Shown: positions 7,328 through 14,866 of the stretch, in pieces
Layout of the letters: every line of letters starts with the position of its first letter
Numbering within the stretch: the first letter of the stretch is position 1
From: an uncultured Erwinia sp.
GTDB taxonomy: Bacteria > Pseudomonadota > Gammaproteobacteria > Enterobacterales > Enterobacteriaceae
DNA length: 21,473 nt
Reading direction: 5' to 3'
NCBI GenBank assembly: GCA_946221915.1
Contig: CAMIKG010000073.1
Coordinates: 1 to 21,473, forward strand
Notes under the pieces: model-generated
Seen by the model: only the letters and a program-made list of their open reading frames with translations
Databases searched by the model: none
What the model was told of the DNA's origin: nothing
Translations under genes and position numbers: made by a program

Positions 7328-9094
7328 TTAGTAAGTACGCGCTTTTGGCGGGAAGGCCTCACGCAGCTTCGGCAGCATGTTCACCTCACGGCGGGTCATG
7401 CTCTCGTTTTGCGGCAGATAGAGGGTGTGACACAGCCAGTTATCATCATCGCGATCCGGGAAGTCGAAGCGGCTGTGTGCACCACGGCTTTCGGTACGGA
7501 AGTTAGCAGATACCGCAGTGGCGTATGCCGTCTCCATCAGGTTATCCAGCTCCAGGCACTCAATACGCTGGGTATTGAAGTCGCTGGAACGGTCATCCAG
7601 ACGCGCATTCTTCAGACGCTCACGCAGCACTTTCAGCTCTTCCAGCCCTTTCGCCATCGCGTCGCCTTCACGGAACACGGAGAAGTTGTTCTGCATGCAG
7701 GACTGCAGCGCTTTGCGCAGGTCTGCCGGGTCTTCACCCGTGGTGTTGTTGTTCCAGCGGTTAAGGCGCGCCAGCGACGCTTCAATATTCGCTTCCGTTG
7801 CATCGCGCAGTTCACCCTGCTCTTTGATGGACTCCTGCAGATGCAGACCGGCCGCACGGCCAAACACCACCAGGTCGAGCAGCGAGTTGCCGCCGAGACG
7901 GTTCGCGCCGTGTACCGATACACAGGCGATTTCACCCACCGCGAACAGGCCAGGCACCAGCACATCTTCACCCTGCTCGTTCACCGTCAGCGCCTGACCG
8001 GATACGCGGGTCGGAATACCGCCCATCATATAGTGGCAGGTTGGGATCACCGGGATCGGTTCTTTAACCGGGTCAACGTGAGCAAAGGTGCGCGACAGTT
8101 CCAGAATACCCGGCAGACGGGATTCCAGCACCTCTTTACCCAGGTGGTCGAGTTTCAGTTTCGCGTGTGGTCCCCATGGGCCATCACAGCCGCGGCCTTC
8201 ACGGATTTCGATCATGATGGAACGCGCCACCACGTCACGACCGGCAAGGTCTTTGGCATTTGGCGCATAACGCTCCATAAAGCGCTCGCCATGTTTATTT
8301 AGCAGGTAGCCACCTTCACCACGGCAGCCTTCAGTGACCAGCACGCCCGCACCCGCGATACCCGTCGGGTGGAACTGCCACATTTCCATATCCTGCACCG
8401 GCACGCCTGCGCGCAGCGCCATGCCAACACCGTCGCCGGTATTGATGTGGGCGTTCGTCGTGGACTGATAGATACGGCCAGCACCGCCGGTTGCCAGCAC
8501 GGTTGCGCGTGCTTTGAAGTAGACCACTTCACCGGTTTCGATGCACAGCGCGGTGGTGCCGACAATCGCGCCATCATCGTTTTTCACCAGGTCCAGCGCG
8601 TACCATTCGGAGAAGATGGTGGTTTTGTTCTTCAGGTTCTGCTGATACAGCGTGTGTAACAGTGCATGGCCGGTACGGTCGGCTGCCGCTGCGGTACGCG
8701 CCGCCTGCTCACCGCCGAAGTTCTTCGACTGACCGCCGAAAGGACGCTGATAAATGCGGCCATCATCGAGACGGGAGAACGGCAGGCCCATGTGTTCCAG
8801 CTCCAGAATCGCTTCCGGGCCGGTGTTACACATATATTCGATCGCGTCCTGGTCACCGATATAGTCGGAACCTTTCACGGTGTCATACATATGCCATTCC
8901 CAGTTGTCATCGTGGCTGTTGCCTAACGCGACGGTAATGCCGCCCTGGGCGGACACGGTATGGGAACGGGTAGGAAAGACTTTTGATAACAGCGCACAGG
9001 TCTGACCCGACTGGGAGATCTGTAACGCTGCGCGCATACCTGCGCCGCCTGCGCCGATAACAACGGCGTCAAATTCTCTGACTGGCAATTTCAT
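7328..9094 (-). CDS. sdhA: Succinate dehydrogenase flavoprotein subunit
   Basis: SdhA oxidises succinate to fumarate with a covalently bound FAD, on the cytoplasmic face of the inner membrane. The 588-residue protein matches the E. coli length when the start MKLPVREFDAVVIGAGGAGM is used. That ATG overlaps the sdhD stop by one base (TAATG) and is preceded by GGGG; a frame-extending start four codons earlier lies inside sdhD and is less likely. The dinucleotide-binding GAGGAG motif lies at residues 14-19 and the FAD-linked His45 in PTRSHTVSAQGG. Substrate-site segments include FHPTG and GERFMERYAP...GRDVVAR. Confidence 0.98.
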   Translation of the reverse strand: MKLPVREFDAVVIGAGGAGMRAALQISQSGQTCALLSKVFPTRSHTVSAQGGITVALGNSHDDNWEWHMYDTVKGSDYIGDQDAIEYMCNTGPEAILELEHMGLPFSRLDDGRIYQRPFGGQSKNFGGEQAARTAAAADRTGHALLHTLYQQNLKNKTTIFSEWYALDLVKNDDGAIVGTTALCIETGEVVYFKARATVLATGGAGRIYQSTTNAHINTGDGVGMALRAGVPVQDMEMWQFHPTGIAGAGVLVTEGCRGEGGYLLNKHGERFMERYAPNAKDLAGRDVVARSIMIEIREGRGCDGPWGPHAKLKLDHLGKEVLESRLPGILELSRTFAHVDPVKEPIPVIPTCHYMMGGIPTRVSGQALTVNEQGEDVLVPGLFAVGEIACVSVHGANRLGGNSLLDLVVFGRAAGLHLQESIKEQGELRDATEANIEASLARLNRWNNNTTGEDPADLRKALQSCMQNNFSVFREGDAMAKGLEELKVLRERLKNARLDDRSSDFNTQRIECLELDNLMETAYATAVSANFRTESRGAHSRFDFPDRDDDNWLCHTLYLPQNESMTRREVNMLPKLREAFPPKARTY

Positions 9095-9441
9095 TACACA
9101 CCCCACACCACAACAGTTCCATAAATCGCATAAACCAACAGCGCCACGACGATCGCCAGCTGCAGCACCAGGCGCAGCCCAAGCGGCTTAACATAGTCCG
9201 TCAGCACCTGCCACATGCCGATCCAGCCATGCACAAGGATGGCGAGCAGCGTCAGCAAGGTGAACACTTTGGTAAAGGCAGAGGCAAAAAATCCGCGCCA
9301 GATGTCATAGGTCAGAGTATCCGACACCACGAGGAAACCGAGGATGTAGAGCACGTAGAGGGCGATGACAATGCCCGCTGCGCGAAGCAGCAGCCAGTCA
9401 TGTACGCCGTTGCGCCCCAGTGCAGAAGCATTGCTTACCAT
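9094..9441 (-). CDS. sdhD: Succinate dehydrogenase membrane anchor subunit D
   Basis: SdhD and SdhC anchor complex II in the inner membrane, bind haem b and form part of the quinone site. The 115-residue protein has the E. coli length and three hydrophobic helices (roughly 17-39, 52-78 and 88-113). The haem ligand His71 (LVHGWIG) and the quinone-site pair Asp82-Tyr83 (LTDYVKP) are present. It overlaps sdhC by 7 nt and sdhA by 1 nt, so all three are translationally coupled. In E. coli the start of sdhD is the region bound by the iron-sparing small RNA RyhB; I did not attempt to align RyhB here. Confidence 0.97.
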   Translation of the reverse strand: MVSNASALGRNGVHDWLLLRAAGIVIALYVLYILGFLVVSDTLTYDIWRGFFASAFTKVFTLLTLLAILVHGWIGMWQVLTDYVKPLGLRLVLQLAIVVALLVYAIYGTVVVWGV

Positions 9442-9824
9442 ACGAGGACTCCAGCCAGAATTGAGAGCACGACAGTGATACCAAAGGTGATCTGTGCGGA
9501 ACGCGTCCCAACCTGCAGGGTTTCCGCGAGATAACCAAAATCAGCCAGCATATGACGGATACCGCCTGCGATGTGATACGCCAGCGCAGTCAGGATGCCC
9601 CACATGATGAACTTAACGAAAAAGCTGTCCATGATGGCGGATGCCTGCTGGAAGCCTTCGGGTGATGAGAGAGAGAGACCAAGTAGCCAGAGCAGAATAC
9701 CGACCGCCACAAAGGTGATCACGCCGGATACGCGGTGGAGAATGGACGCTATCGCAGTAACGGGAAACCGGATCGTTGTCAGATCCAGGTTGACTGGTCT
9801 TTGTTTTTTCACGTATTTGCCCAC
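9435..9824 (-). CDS. sdhC: Succinate dehydrogenase cytochrome b556 subunit C
   Basis: SdhC is the larger membrane anchor of complex II, with three transmembrane helices (about 24-52, 65-92 and 104-128). Quinone-site residues Ser27 and Arg31 (ASILHRVSG) and haem ligand His84 (ALAYHIAGG) are conserved. The start is chosen as GTG at 9824 because it gives 129 residues, the E. coli length, beginning MGKYVKKQRPVN. The evidence is imperfect: the best Shine-Dalgarno (GGAGGAAG, 9843-9850) lies 18 nt away, and an in-frame GTG at 9812 is an alternative giving 125 residues. First gene of the long TCA operon, downstream of the divergent gltA/sdhC control region. Confidence 0.93.
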   Translation of the reverse strand: MGKYVKKQRPVNLDLTTIRFPVTAIASILHRVSGVITFVAVGILLWLLGLSLSSPEGFQQASAIMDSFFVKFIMWGILTALAYHIAGGIRHMLADFGYLAETLQVGTRSAQITFGITVVLSILAGVLVW

Positions 9825-9848
9825 ACAGCTTTTTTTATTTTACTTCCT

Positions 9849-9866
9849 CCGGTCCTGGAGGGCCGG
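9849..9866 (-). other. Leader hairpin touching the sdhC ribosome site
   Basis: On the sdhC mRNA, CCGGCCC and GGACCGG can pair (six pairs and one C-A mismatch) around a TCCA loop. The 3' arm ends two bases into the GGAGGAAG ribosome-binding site. It could modulate access of ribosomes or small RNAs to the leader. Function is inferred from position only. Confidence 0.4.
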
Positions 9867-9986
9867 TCTAATCACGCTAATGGTCAGACACAAACACCGT
9901 CACCAAAACAGCAACATCCAGTGTTAATTGACGCGGCAAAACGCTGGGTGGCTCCTGGTGCCAGAGAATTCCGGAGACCTGGCCGA

Positions 9987-10015
9987 AGTATAGGAGGATC
10001 ACATTCCTATTACAA
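9987..10015 (-). promoter_or_regulatory. Main sdhC promoter
   Basis: On the minus strand TTGTAA (10010-10015) and TATACT (9987-9992) are 17 nt apart, giving a sigma-70 promoter with a predicted start near 9980 and a leader of about 155 nt. The bases just after the -10, including CCAGGTCTCCGGAA, match what I remember of the E. coli sdhC leader, which supports homology of the promoter. Confidence 0.75.
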
Positions 10016-10052
10016 TTCCCCTACATTCTGTTTGGGAACATTTAAGTTGAAC

Positions 10053-10068
10053 AGTGATCAGCCTCACG
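10053..10068. promoter_or_regulatory. CRP-like site between sdhC and gltA
   Basis: The minus strand reads CGTGA-GGCTGA-TCACT, matching the core GTGA-N6-TCAC of the CRP consensus. Its centre is about 80 bp upstream of the predicted sdhC start, on the same face as class I CRP sites. The E. coli sdh operon is activated by cAMP-CRP, which fits. Binding is not shown. Confidence 0.55.
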
Positions 10069-10114
10069 ATTTTCACAATTTATACAAATTTAATTATCTG
10101 ATTTGACAAAAGTT

Positions 10115-10129
10115 CAACATTCTTGTTAC
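10115..10129. promoter_or_regulatory. Possible ArcA box over the gltA -35 region
   Basis: The minus strand reads GTAACAAGAATGTTG, which agrees with the ArcA direct-repeat consensus (GTTAA spaced 11 nt, GTTAATTAAATGTTA) at about nine of fifteen positions, including both GT steps. It overlaps the presumed gltA -35. ArcA-P represses both gltA and sdh in E. coli under low oxygen. AT-rich DNA gives many weak matches, so the call is tentative. Confidence 0.3.
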
Positions 10130-10155
10130 AAACGAGCGACAGAAAAACCTATGAT
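10124..10155 (+). promoter_or_regulatory. gltA upstream promoter
   Basis: TATGAT (10150-10155) lies in the same context as the E. coli gltA promoter: TTGTTACAAAC upstream at 10124 and AAAAGTTATG just downstream. The TTGTTA to -10 distance (21 nt) is long, as I recall it also being in E. coli, so activator help or another -35 is likely. It gives a leader of about 350 nt. A second weak -10-like element, TATAAA at 10349-10354, lies closer to the gene. Confidence 0.55.
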
Positions 10156-10419
10156 GCACAAAAGTTATGGGGATACACTTTCCCCTAAGCGTAAGTTATG
10201 TAACATTGATTGTGTGAGCCACCCGTAGCATCAGGTAATGGTTGCAAGAAAAATAATATCCAAAACGGATCTTTAACAACCATGGTATACCCTCGATAAT
10301 TATCAGTTGCAGGACACGTTATGCACCTGCATTTTTAGCTAACATGGGTATAAATCATTATGTCGTGCCTGCCGGAACCTCGCTGTAGCGCCTCGTCGCT
10401 CTGTACCCTGCAAGCCGTT

Positions 10420-10431
10420 GTCTGCGCAGAC
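10420..10431. repeat. Perfect 12-bp palindrome in the gltA leader
   Basis: GTCTGCGCAGAC is its own reverse complement. It lies 80 nt before the gltA start, well downstream of the presumed promoter. It may be a protein site or, more simply, part of leader RNA structure; it has no loop, so as RNA it would need flanking bases to fold. Confidence 0.4.
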
Positions 10432-10511
10432 TTTCTGCACAATCAACCCGAGGTTGCTGGCCACACTAAGGTGTCAAAGATCCTACAAATAAGGCGCTAA
10501 GGAGACAGTAA

Positions 10512-11795
10512 ATGGCTGAGAAAAAAGCGACGCTAACCCTCGAAGGCGTAGATCCTATTGAGCTGAATGTGCTTAAAGGAACGCTGGGTGAAGACGAAAT
10601 TGACATCCGAACCCTCGGTTCGAAAGGTCTGTTCACGTTTGACCCGGGTTTTACCTCTACGGCGTCCTGCGAATCCAAAATTACCTTTATCGACGGTGAA
10701 GAAGGCATCCTGTTGCACCGCGGTTATCCGATTGACCAGTTAGCGTTACACTCCAACTACCTGGAAGTCTGTTATATCCTGCTCAACGGCGAAGCGCCGA
10801 CTCAGCAGCAGTTCGACGAGTTCCGCACCACGGTGACCCGCCATACCATGATTCACGAGCAGATCACCCGTCTGTTCCACGGTTTCCGTCGCGACTCGCA
10901 TCCTATGGCGGTCATGTGCGGCGTTACCGGCGCGCTGGCGGCATTCTACCACGACTCTTTAGACGTAAACCTTGAGCGCCATCGTGAAATCGCCGCCTTC
11001 CGTCTGCTGTCTAAAATGCCGACGGTAGCAGCGATGTGTTACAAATACTCGATCGGCCAGCCTTTCGTGTACCCACGTAACGACCTCTCTTACGCGGGTA
11101 ACTTCCTGAATATGATGTTCGCCACGCCGTGTGAAGAGTACGTGGTGAACCCGGTGCTGGAACGCGCCATGGACCGTATTCTGGTGCTGCACGCTGACCA
11201 TGAACAGAATGCTTCCACCTCTACCGTGCGTACCGCAGGTTCTTCCGGCGCGAACCCGTTTGCCTGTATCGCCGCGGGTATCGCCTCGCTGTGGGGACCG
11301 GCGCACGGTGGCGCCAACGAAGCCTGCCTGCGTATGCTGGAAGAGATCAGCAGCGTCGATCATATCCCTGAGTTTGTCCGCCGTGCGAAAGACAAGAATG
11401 ACTCTTTCCGCCTGATGGGCTTCGGCCATCGCGTGTACAAAAACTACGATCCGCGTGCAACGGTGATGCGTGAGACCTGCCATGAAGTGCTGAACGAGCT
11501 GGGTATGAAAGATGACCTGCTGGAAGTGGCGATGGAGCTGGAACATATCGCGCTGAACGATCCGTACTTTATCGAGCGTAAACTCTATCCAAACGTCGAT
11601 TTCTATTCCGGTATTATCCTGAAAGCGATGGGGATTCCATCGTCGATGTTTACCGTAATCTTCGCCATGGCGCGTACCGTTGGCTGGATTGCCCACTGGA
11701 AAGAGATGCATGACGAAGGCGTGAAAATCGCCCGCCCACGCCAGCTGTATACCGGCTATGACAAGCGTGAGTTTAAATCGGGCCTGCAGAAGTAA
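10512..11795 (+). CDS. gltA: Type II citrate synthase
   Basis: GltA condenses acetyl-CoA and oxaloacetate to citrate, the entry step of the TCA cycle. The 427-residue protein has the length of the hexameric, NADH-inhibited E. coli enzyme. The catalytic residues are His265 (GPAHGGANEA), His305 (GFGHRVYKNYDPR) and Asp363 (NVDFYSGI). Cys207 (ATPCEEY) corresponds to the cysteine linked to NADH inhibition, so allosteric control is likely kept. The N-terminal beta-rich extension (residues 1-50) typical of type II enzymes is present. AAGGAG lies 7 nt before the ATG. It is transcribed away from sdhC and ends at a strong terminator. Confidence 0.98.
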   Translation: MAEKKATLTLEGVDPIELNVLKGTLGEDEIDIRTLGSKGLFTFDPGFTSTASCESKITFIDGEEGILLHRGYPIDQLALHSNYLEVCYILLNGEAPTQQQFDEFRTTVTRHTMIHEQITRLFHGFRRDSHPMAVMCGVTGALAAFYHDSLDVNLERHREIAAFRLLSKMPTVAAMCYKYSIGQPFVYPRNDLSYAGNFLNMMFATPCEEYVVNPVLERAMDRILVLHADHEQNASTSTVRTAGSSGANPFACIAAGIASLWGPAHGGANEACLRMLEEISSVDHIPEFVRRAKDKNDSFRLMGFGHRVYKNYDPRATVMRETCHEVLNELGMKDDLLEVAMELEHIALNDPYFIERKLYPNVDFYSGIILKAMGIPSSMFTVIFAMARTVGWIAHWKEMHDEGVKIARPRQLYTGYDKREFKSGLQK

Positions 11796-11811
11796 ATCTG
11801 CTGCCTGTGGT

Positions 11812-11841
11812 AAAAAACGCCGCTTAATGCGGCGTTTTTTT
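11812..11841 (+). terminator. gltA terminator
   Basis: AACGCCGC and GCGGCGTT form a perfect 8-bp stem around TTAAT, followed by seven T residues and preceded by a run of A residues, so it could in principle work in both directions. It lies 16 nt after the gltA stop and 30 nt before the acetyltransferase gene. Confidence 0.92.
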
Positions 11842-11870
11842 ATATTCATACCCTGCGACTGATAGCAAAT

Positions 11871-12344
11871 ATGGGCAGAAAACAACCGGCGAACGTCGCC
11901 GTTAAAGAGCAAGTGGTGCACTTTATCCCGGCAGAACCCGACGATGGTGAAGCCTTAGCGGAAATCCGGGCGGCGTCAATGAGGCCCAGTCTTGAGGCGT
12001 TAGGGCGTTTTGACGCGCAACGTGTCAGACGTCGCTTTCTGGATAGCTTTACTCCTGCTGATACCTTTAAAATCCTGTATCAGCAGGTTATTGTCGGATT
12101 CTTTGTGCTCAGAGACAAAGGCGACCATCTTTATCTCGATCATCTCTACATCCATCCCGACTATCAAAATCTGCGTTCAGGCAGCATGGTCATCAGGCAT
12201 GTGGCGAACAAGGCAAATCGTCTGCAGCTTACTGTCAGACTCGGCACGTTGCGTGGCAGCCCTGCCAACGCTTTTTACCAGAAGCACGGTTTCGTGCAAA
12301 CGCATGAGGATGAGTTCGATATTTTTTATGAACTCAGGTTCTGA
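11871..12344 (+). CDS. GNAT-family N-acetyltransferase, substrate unknown
   Basis: The 157-residue protein has the GNAT fold signature: a beta4 strand and motif A (DHLYLDHLYIHPDYQNLRSG, about residues 85-104) for acetyl-CoA binding, and motif B near 132-142 (ANAFYQKHGF). The pyrophosphate-binding loop is Q-N-L-R-S-G-S, so the usual first glycine of Q-x-x-G-x-G is Arg102. The ATG at 11871 has no clear ribosome site, and a GTG near 11912 is possible. It stands alone after the gltA terminator and converges on nei across 43 nt with no clear terminator. I do not recognise an E. coli counterpart at this place (E. coli has abrB between nei and gltA) and cannot name the substrate. Confidence 0.8.
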   Translation: MGRKQPANVAVKEQVVHFIPAEPDDGEALAEIRAASMRPSLEALGRFDAQRVRRRFLDSFTPADTFKILYQQVIVGFFVLRDKGDHLYLDHLYIHPDYQNLRSGSMVIRHVANKANRLQLTVRLGTLRGSPANAFYQKHGFVQTHEDEFDIFYELRF

Positions 12345-12387
12345 CGACCATCAGCTAAGAGCGTGATACCACTGCCGGCTGACGAGT

Positions 12388-13179
12388 CTAATACTGACAG
12401 CCCGGACACCAGTAAAAGGGCCTGGATGACAGCGTCCCTTTCTCAATCAGCTTGCCGCAGCGTTCACACGGCTTACCGGTACGGTTAAATACCTTAAACC
12501 GAAACGCCGCACCATGATGGCGGTTTTCATCCATAGTGCCGCGCATCCGGTAAGAGTGACGCGGGATAGCCAGCATCGCCTCAGCCAGCTGCGCCAGTTT
12601 TTCTGCTGGCAAATCCTGCGCCTTATGCTGCGGCAGTAACTGTGCCTGCCAGAGGATCTCCGCACGCAGATAATTACCGAGCCCGGCGAGGAACGCCTGG
12701 TCGAGCAGTAAGCCGCCCAGCTGGCGGCGCCGGAAACGTGCCGACAGCAACCGCTCCCTGACCTGCTCCACCGTCAGGCGCATATCCAGTACATCAGGCC
12801 CGACCCGCTGCAAAAAGGGATGGCTTGCCAGCGTTTCGCTGTTCAGCAGTTCAATATCTGACGCGCTGTACAACAGAATCGCCTGCTCCCCCGCCGCCAG
12901 CCGCACGCGCAGGCTGCGCTTCGTCGGCGGCGGCTCCCCGCTTTCGACGACGCGCCAGACACCGTACAGCTGATTATGGCTGTACAGCGTCAACCCATTG
13001 GAAAAGTGCGTCAGCAGCGCTTTACCCCGCGTTTCTATCGCCGTAATGCACTCACCAATTAGCGACGACTGATACGTCTGCAGCTGCGGAAAAGCAAACC
13101 AGACATCGGTGAGCGTTTTTCCCAGCAGCGCCTGCTCCAGCTTATCCGCCGCGCGCCGGATCTCCGGGCCTTCTGGCAT
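12388..13179 (-). CDS. nei: Endonuclease VIII (DNA glycosylase/AP lyase)
   Basis: Nei removes oxidised pyrimidines such as thymine glycol from DNA and cuts the abasic site. The 263-residue protein keeps the processed N-terminus Pro2-Glu3 (MPEGPEIRRA), Pro2 being the Schiff-base nucleophile, and the catalytic Lys53 (TRGKALL). A helix-two-turn-helix region lies in the middle (LGNYLRAEILW), and the C-terminus has the zinc finger C-x2-C-x16-C-x2-C (CERCGKL to CPGC). It starts 15 nt after pcp with GGGAGAG as ribosome site, so it is co-transcribed with the 5-oxoproline genes. nei also follows pxpA in E. coli, so the linkage is old. Confidence 0.97.
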   Translation of the reverse strand: MPEGPEIRRAADKLEQALLGKTLTDVWFAFPQLQTYQSSLIGECITAIETRGKALLTHFSNGLTLYSHNQLYGVWRVVESGEPPPTKRSLRVRLAAGEQAILLYSASDIELLNSETLASHPFLQRVGPDVLDMRLTVEQVRERLLSARFRRRQLGGLLLDQAFLAGLGNYLRAEILWQAQLLPQHKAQDLPAEKLAQLAEAMLAIPRHSYRMRGTMDENRHHGAAFRFKVFNRTGKPCERCGKLIEKGTLSSRPFYWCPGCQY

Positions 13180-13194
13180 AGTCTCTCCCTGTGT

Positions 13195-13842
13195 TTAGTG
13201 CGTCGCGCCGCCTGTCAGGCGCAGATCCTGTTGCGTATGTAATGCAGTGGTGATAGCGATTTTCAGCCCCTGCACCACCGTCTCCGCAGACATGCTTGCC
13301 ATTCCCGGCAGATGTGCCGCCTGCTGTGGCAGGTAGGGAATATGGATAAAGCCGCCACGGGCGCTGCCGCCCTGCTGCGCCAGACGGTGCAGCAGGCCGT
13401 ACATCACATGGTTACAGACATAGGTGCCTGCCGTCTGCGACACCGAAGCCGGAATGCCCTCTTTACGCAGCGCCGCCACCATCGCTTTGATCGGCAGCGT
13501 GGAGAACCAGGCCGCTGGCCCGTCCGCCACAATCGGCTGATCGATCGGCTGGTTGCCCTGATTGTCCGCAATACGCGCATCGTCGACATTAATCGCCACG
13601 CGTTCAACGCTGATATCGGTACGCCCACCGGCCTGGCCGACGGCAATCACCAGATCCGGCTGTAGCTGATCCAGCACGCGATACAGGCTGGTCAGCGACT
13701 CACCAAACACGCACGGCAGCTGGCGCGCGATAATTCTCGCGCCATCGAGCTGTTGTTCATCAAGCTGGCGTACCGCTTCCCAGGATGGGTTGACTGTTTC
13801 GCCGCCAAACGGTTCAAAGGCGGTGATCAATACCGTTTTCAT
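13195..13842 (-). CDS. pcp: Pyrrolidone-carboxylate peptidase (pyroglutamyl peptidase I)
   Basis: Pcp is a cytosolic cysteine peptidase (family C15) that removes N-terminal pyroglutamate (5-oxoproline) from peptides. The 215-residue protein has the usual length and the full catalytic triad: Glu80 (DISVERVAIN), Cys143 (GTYVCNHVMYGL) and His167 (GGFIHIPYLP). The start is the ATG at 13842, with GAGG five bases upstream; a GTG two codons earlier is in frame but sits on that ribosome site. It follows the DUF979 gene by 7 nt. Its product, 5-oxoproline, is the substrate of PxpABC encoded upstream, so it has a clear pathway role. E. coli K-12 has no pcp. Confidence 0.96.
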   Translation of the reverse strand: MKTVLITAFEPFGGETVNPSWEAVRQLDEQQLDGARIIARQLPCVFGESLTSLYRVLDQLQPDLVIAVGQAGGRTDISVERVAINVDDARIADNQGNQPIDQPIVADGPAAWFSTLPIKAMVAALRKEGIPASVSQTAGTYVCNHVMYGLLHRLAQQGGSARGGFIHIPYLPQQAAHLPGMASMSAETVVQGLKIAITTALHTQQDLRLTGGATH

Positions 13843-13849
13843 CGTCACC

Positions 13850-14866
13850 TCACAGGAACATCAGGAAGTAGAGCAGGAACACATTCACCGCTAATAACAG
13901 CACGCCGGTAGGCACCTGCGCTTTGATCACCGCGTTGCGATCTGGCAGTTCCAGCAGCGCGGCAGGCACGATATTAAAGTTAGCCGCCATCGGCGTCATC
14001 AGCGTCCCGCAATAGCCGGAGAACATACCAATCGCCGCCATCACCGCCGGGTTACCGCCGTGCTGCAGCACCAGAATCGGAATGCCAATCCCTGCAGTGA
14101 CAATCGGGAACGCGGCAAAGGCGTTACCCATCACCATGGTCAGCAGCGCCATGCCAATCGCATAGGTGGCCACGGCGATAAAGCGGTTATCCACCGCCAG
14201 ATAGCTTTCCGTCAGATGAGAAATCGCTGTGCCGACGCCCGCGCTGGTAAACAGCAGACCCAGCGTGGCGAGGATTTGCGGCAGAATAAACGCCCAGCCA
14301 ACGGAATCCAGCAGGCGACGCGCTTCCTGCACCGACTGCGCTGGCCCTTCACGCGTCATTTTCAGGGCAATCAGCCAGCCCACCAGGCAGCCGACGGTCA
14401 TGGAGAACAGCGTCACCAGCGTGGCATGATTACCCGCGCCAAACACCGCCTGCTGCAGCCCCGGCAGGTTATTGAATACCAGTACGCCAATCACCGTTAC
14501 CGCAGGAATCGACAGCGCGGGCAGGAACAGTTTGTTGCCGAGACGTTCCGCGCTGGCTTTGCGCTCGCTTTCTGTGCGCTGATGGTAGCTGCCCAGTTTC
14601 AAACCGCCGAAGCCCGCCAGCAGCGCCATCACGATCACCAGCACCCCCACCAGAATATGCAATCCACGCTGACCTGCGGCAGCACTGCCCGCCAGCTGGC
14701 TCATCAGGGCGTAAGCCCAGTCGCCGATCAGGAATATCAGGCCATACAACGCCCAAAACAGACCGGTGTTCAGACGGCGCGGGTTCGCTTTATCACGCCA
14801 TGACATCACGGCCACCACCAGCAGAACCACGCCTGCCAGCCAGTACAGATATTGTTGCTGGAACAT
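13850..14866 (-). CDS. DUF979 family membrane protein, putative transporter subunit
   Basis: The 338-residue protein is very hydrophobic, with about nine or ten predicted membrane helices starting at residue 7. Polar, glycine-rich stretches lie within the membrane part (MGNAFAAFPIVTAGIG and GYCGTLMTPMAANFNIVPAA), the kind of motif seen in ion-coupled anion transporters. I recognise it as DUF979, which is usually next to a DUF969 gene, as here. The start is ATG at 14866, sharing one base with the DUF969 stop; an open frame extends 43 codons further upstream but lies inside that gene and has no membrane character. Transport of 5-oxoproline or pyroglutamyl peptides is my inference from the operon. 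Confidence 0.85.
   Translation of the reverse strand: MFQQQYLYWLAGVVLLVVAVMSWRDKANPRRLNTGLFWALYGLIFLIGDWAYALMSQLAGSAAAGQRGLHILVGVLVIVMALLAGFGGLKLGSYHQRTESERKASAERLGNKLFLPALSIPAVTVIGVLVFNNLPGLQQAVFGAGNHATLVTLFSMTVGCLVGWLIALKMTREGPAQSVQEARRLLDSVGWAFILPQILATLGLLFTSAGVGTAISHLTESYLAVDNRFIAVATYAIGMALLTMVMGNAFAAFPIVTAGIGIPILVLQHGGNPAVMAAIGMFSGYCGTLMTPMAANFNIVPAALLELPDRNAVIKAQVPTGVLLLAVNVFLLYFLMFL

Larger units (their letters stand above)
9825..10511. other. Divergent sdhC/gltA control region (687 nt, no gene)
   Basis: No believable protein or RNA gene is present. The sdhC half (9825-10015) holds its leader and promoter, the centre (about 10016-10160) is AT-rich and contains the CRP-like and ArcA-like sites, and the right half is the long leader of gltA. 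That leader is rich in small inverted repeats, including a perfect 12-bp palindrome at 10420-10431 and short hairpins such as ACAC-TAAG-GTGT just ahead of the ribosome site. Confidence 0.8.

Noticed and set aside
9095..9106. Four-codon longer start for sdhA
   Set aside because: It overlaps sdhD further; the MKLPVREF start gives the exact E. coli length and has the coupled TAATG junction.
10349..10354. TATAAA as the main gltA promoter
   Set aside because: There is no acceptable -35 at 16-18 nt and no proper TGn extension. The upstream TATGAT shares its context with the E. coli promoter, so this is at best secondary.
14060..14803. Long plus-strand frame opposite the DUF979 gene
   Set aside because: Gln/His/Arg-rich translation is the usual shadow of a GC-rich membrane-protein gene on the other strand.
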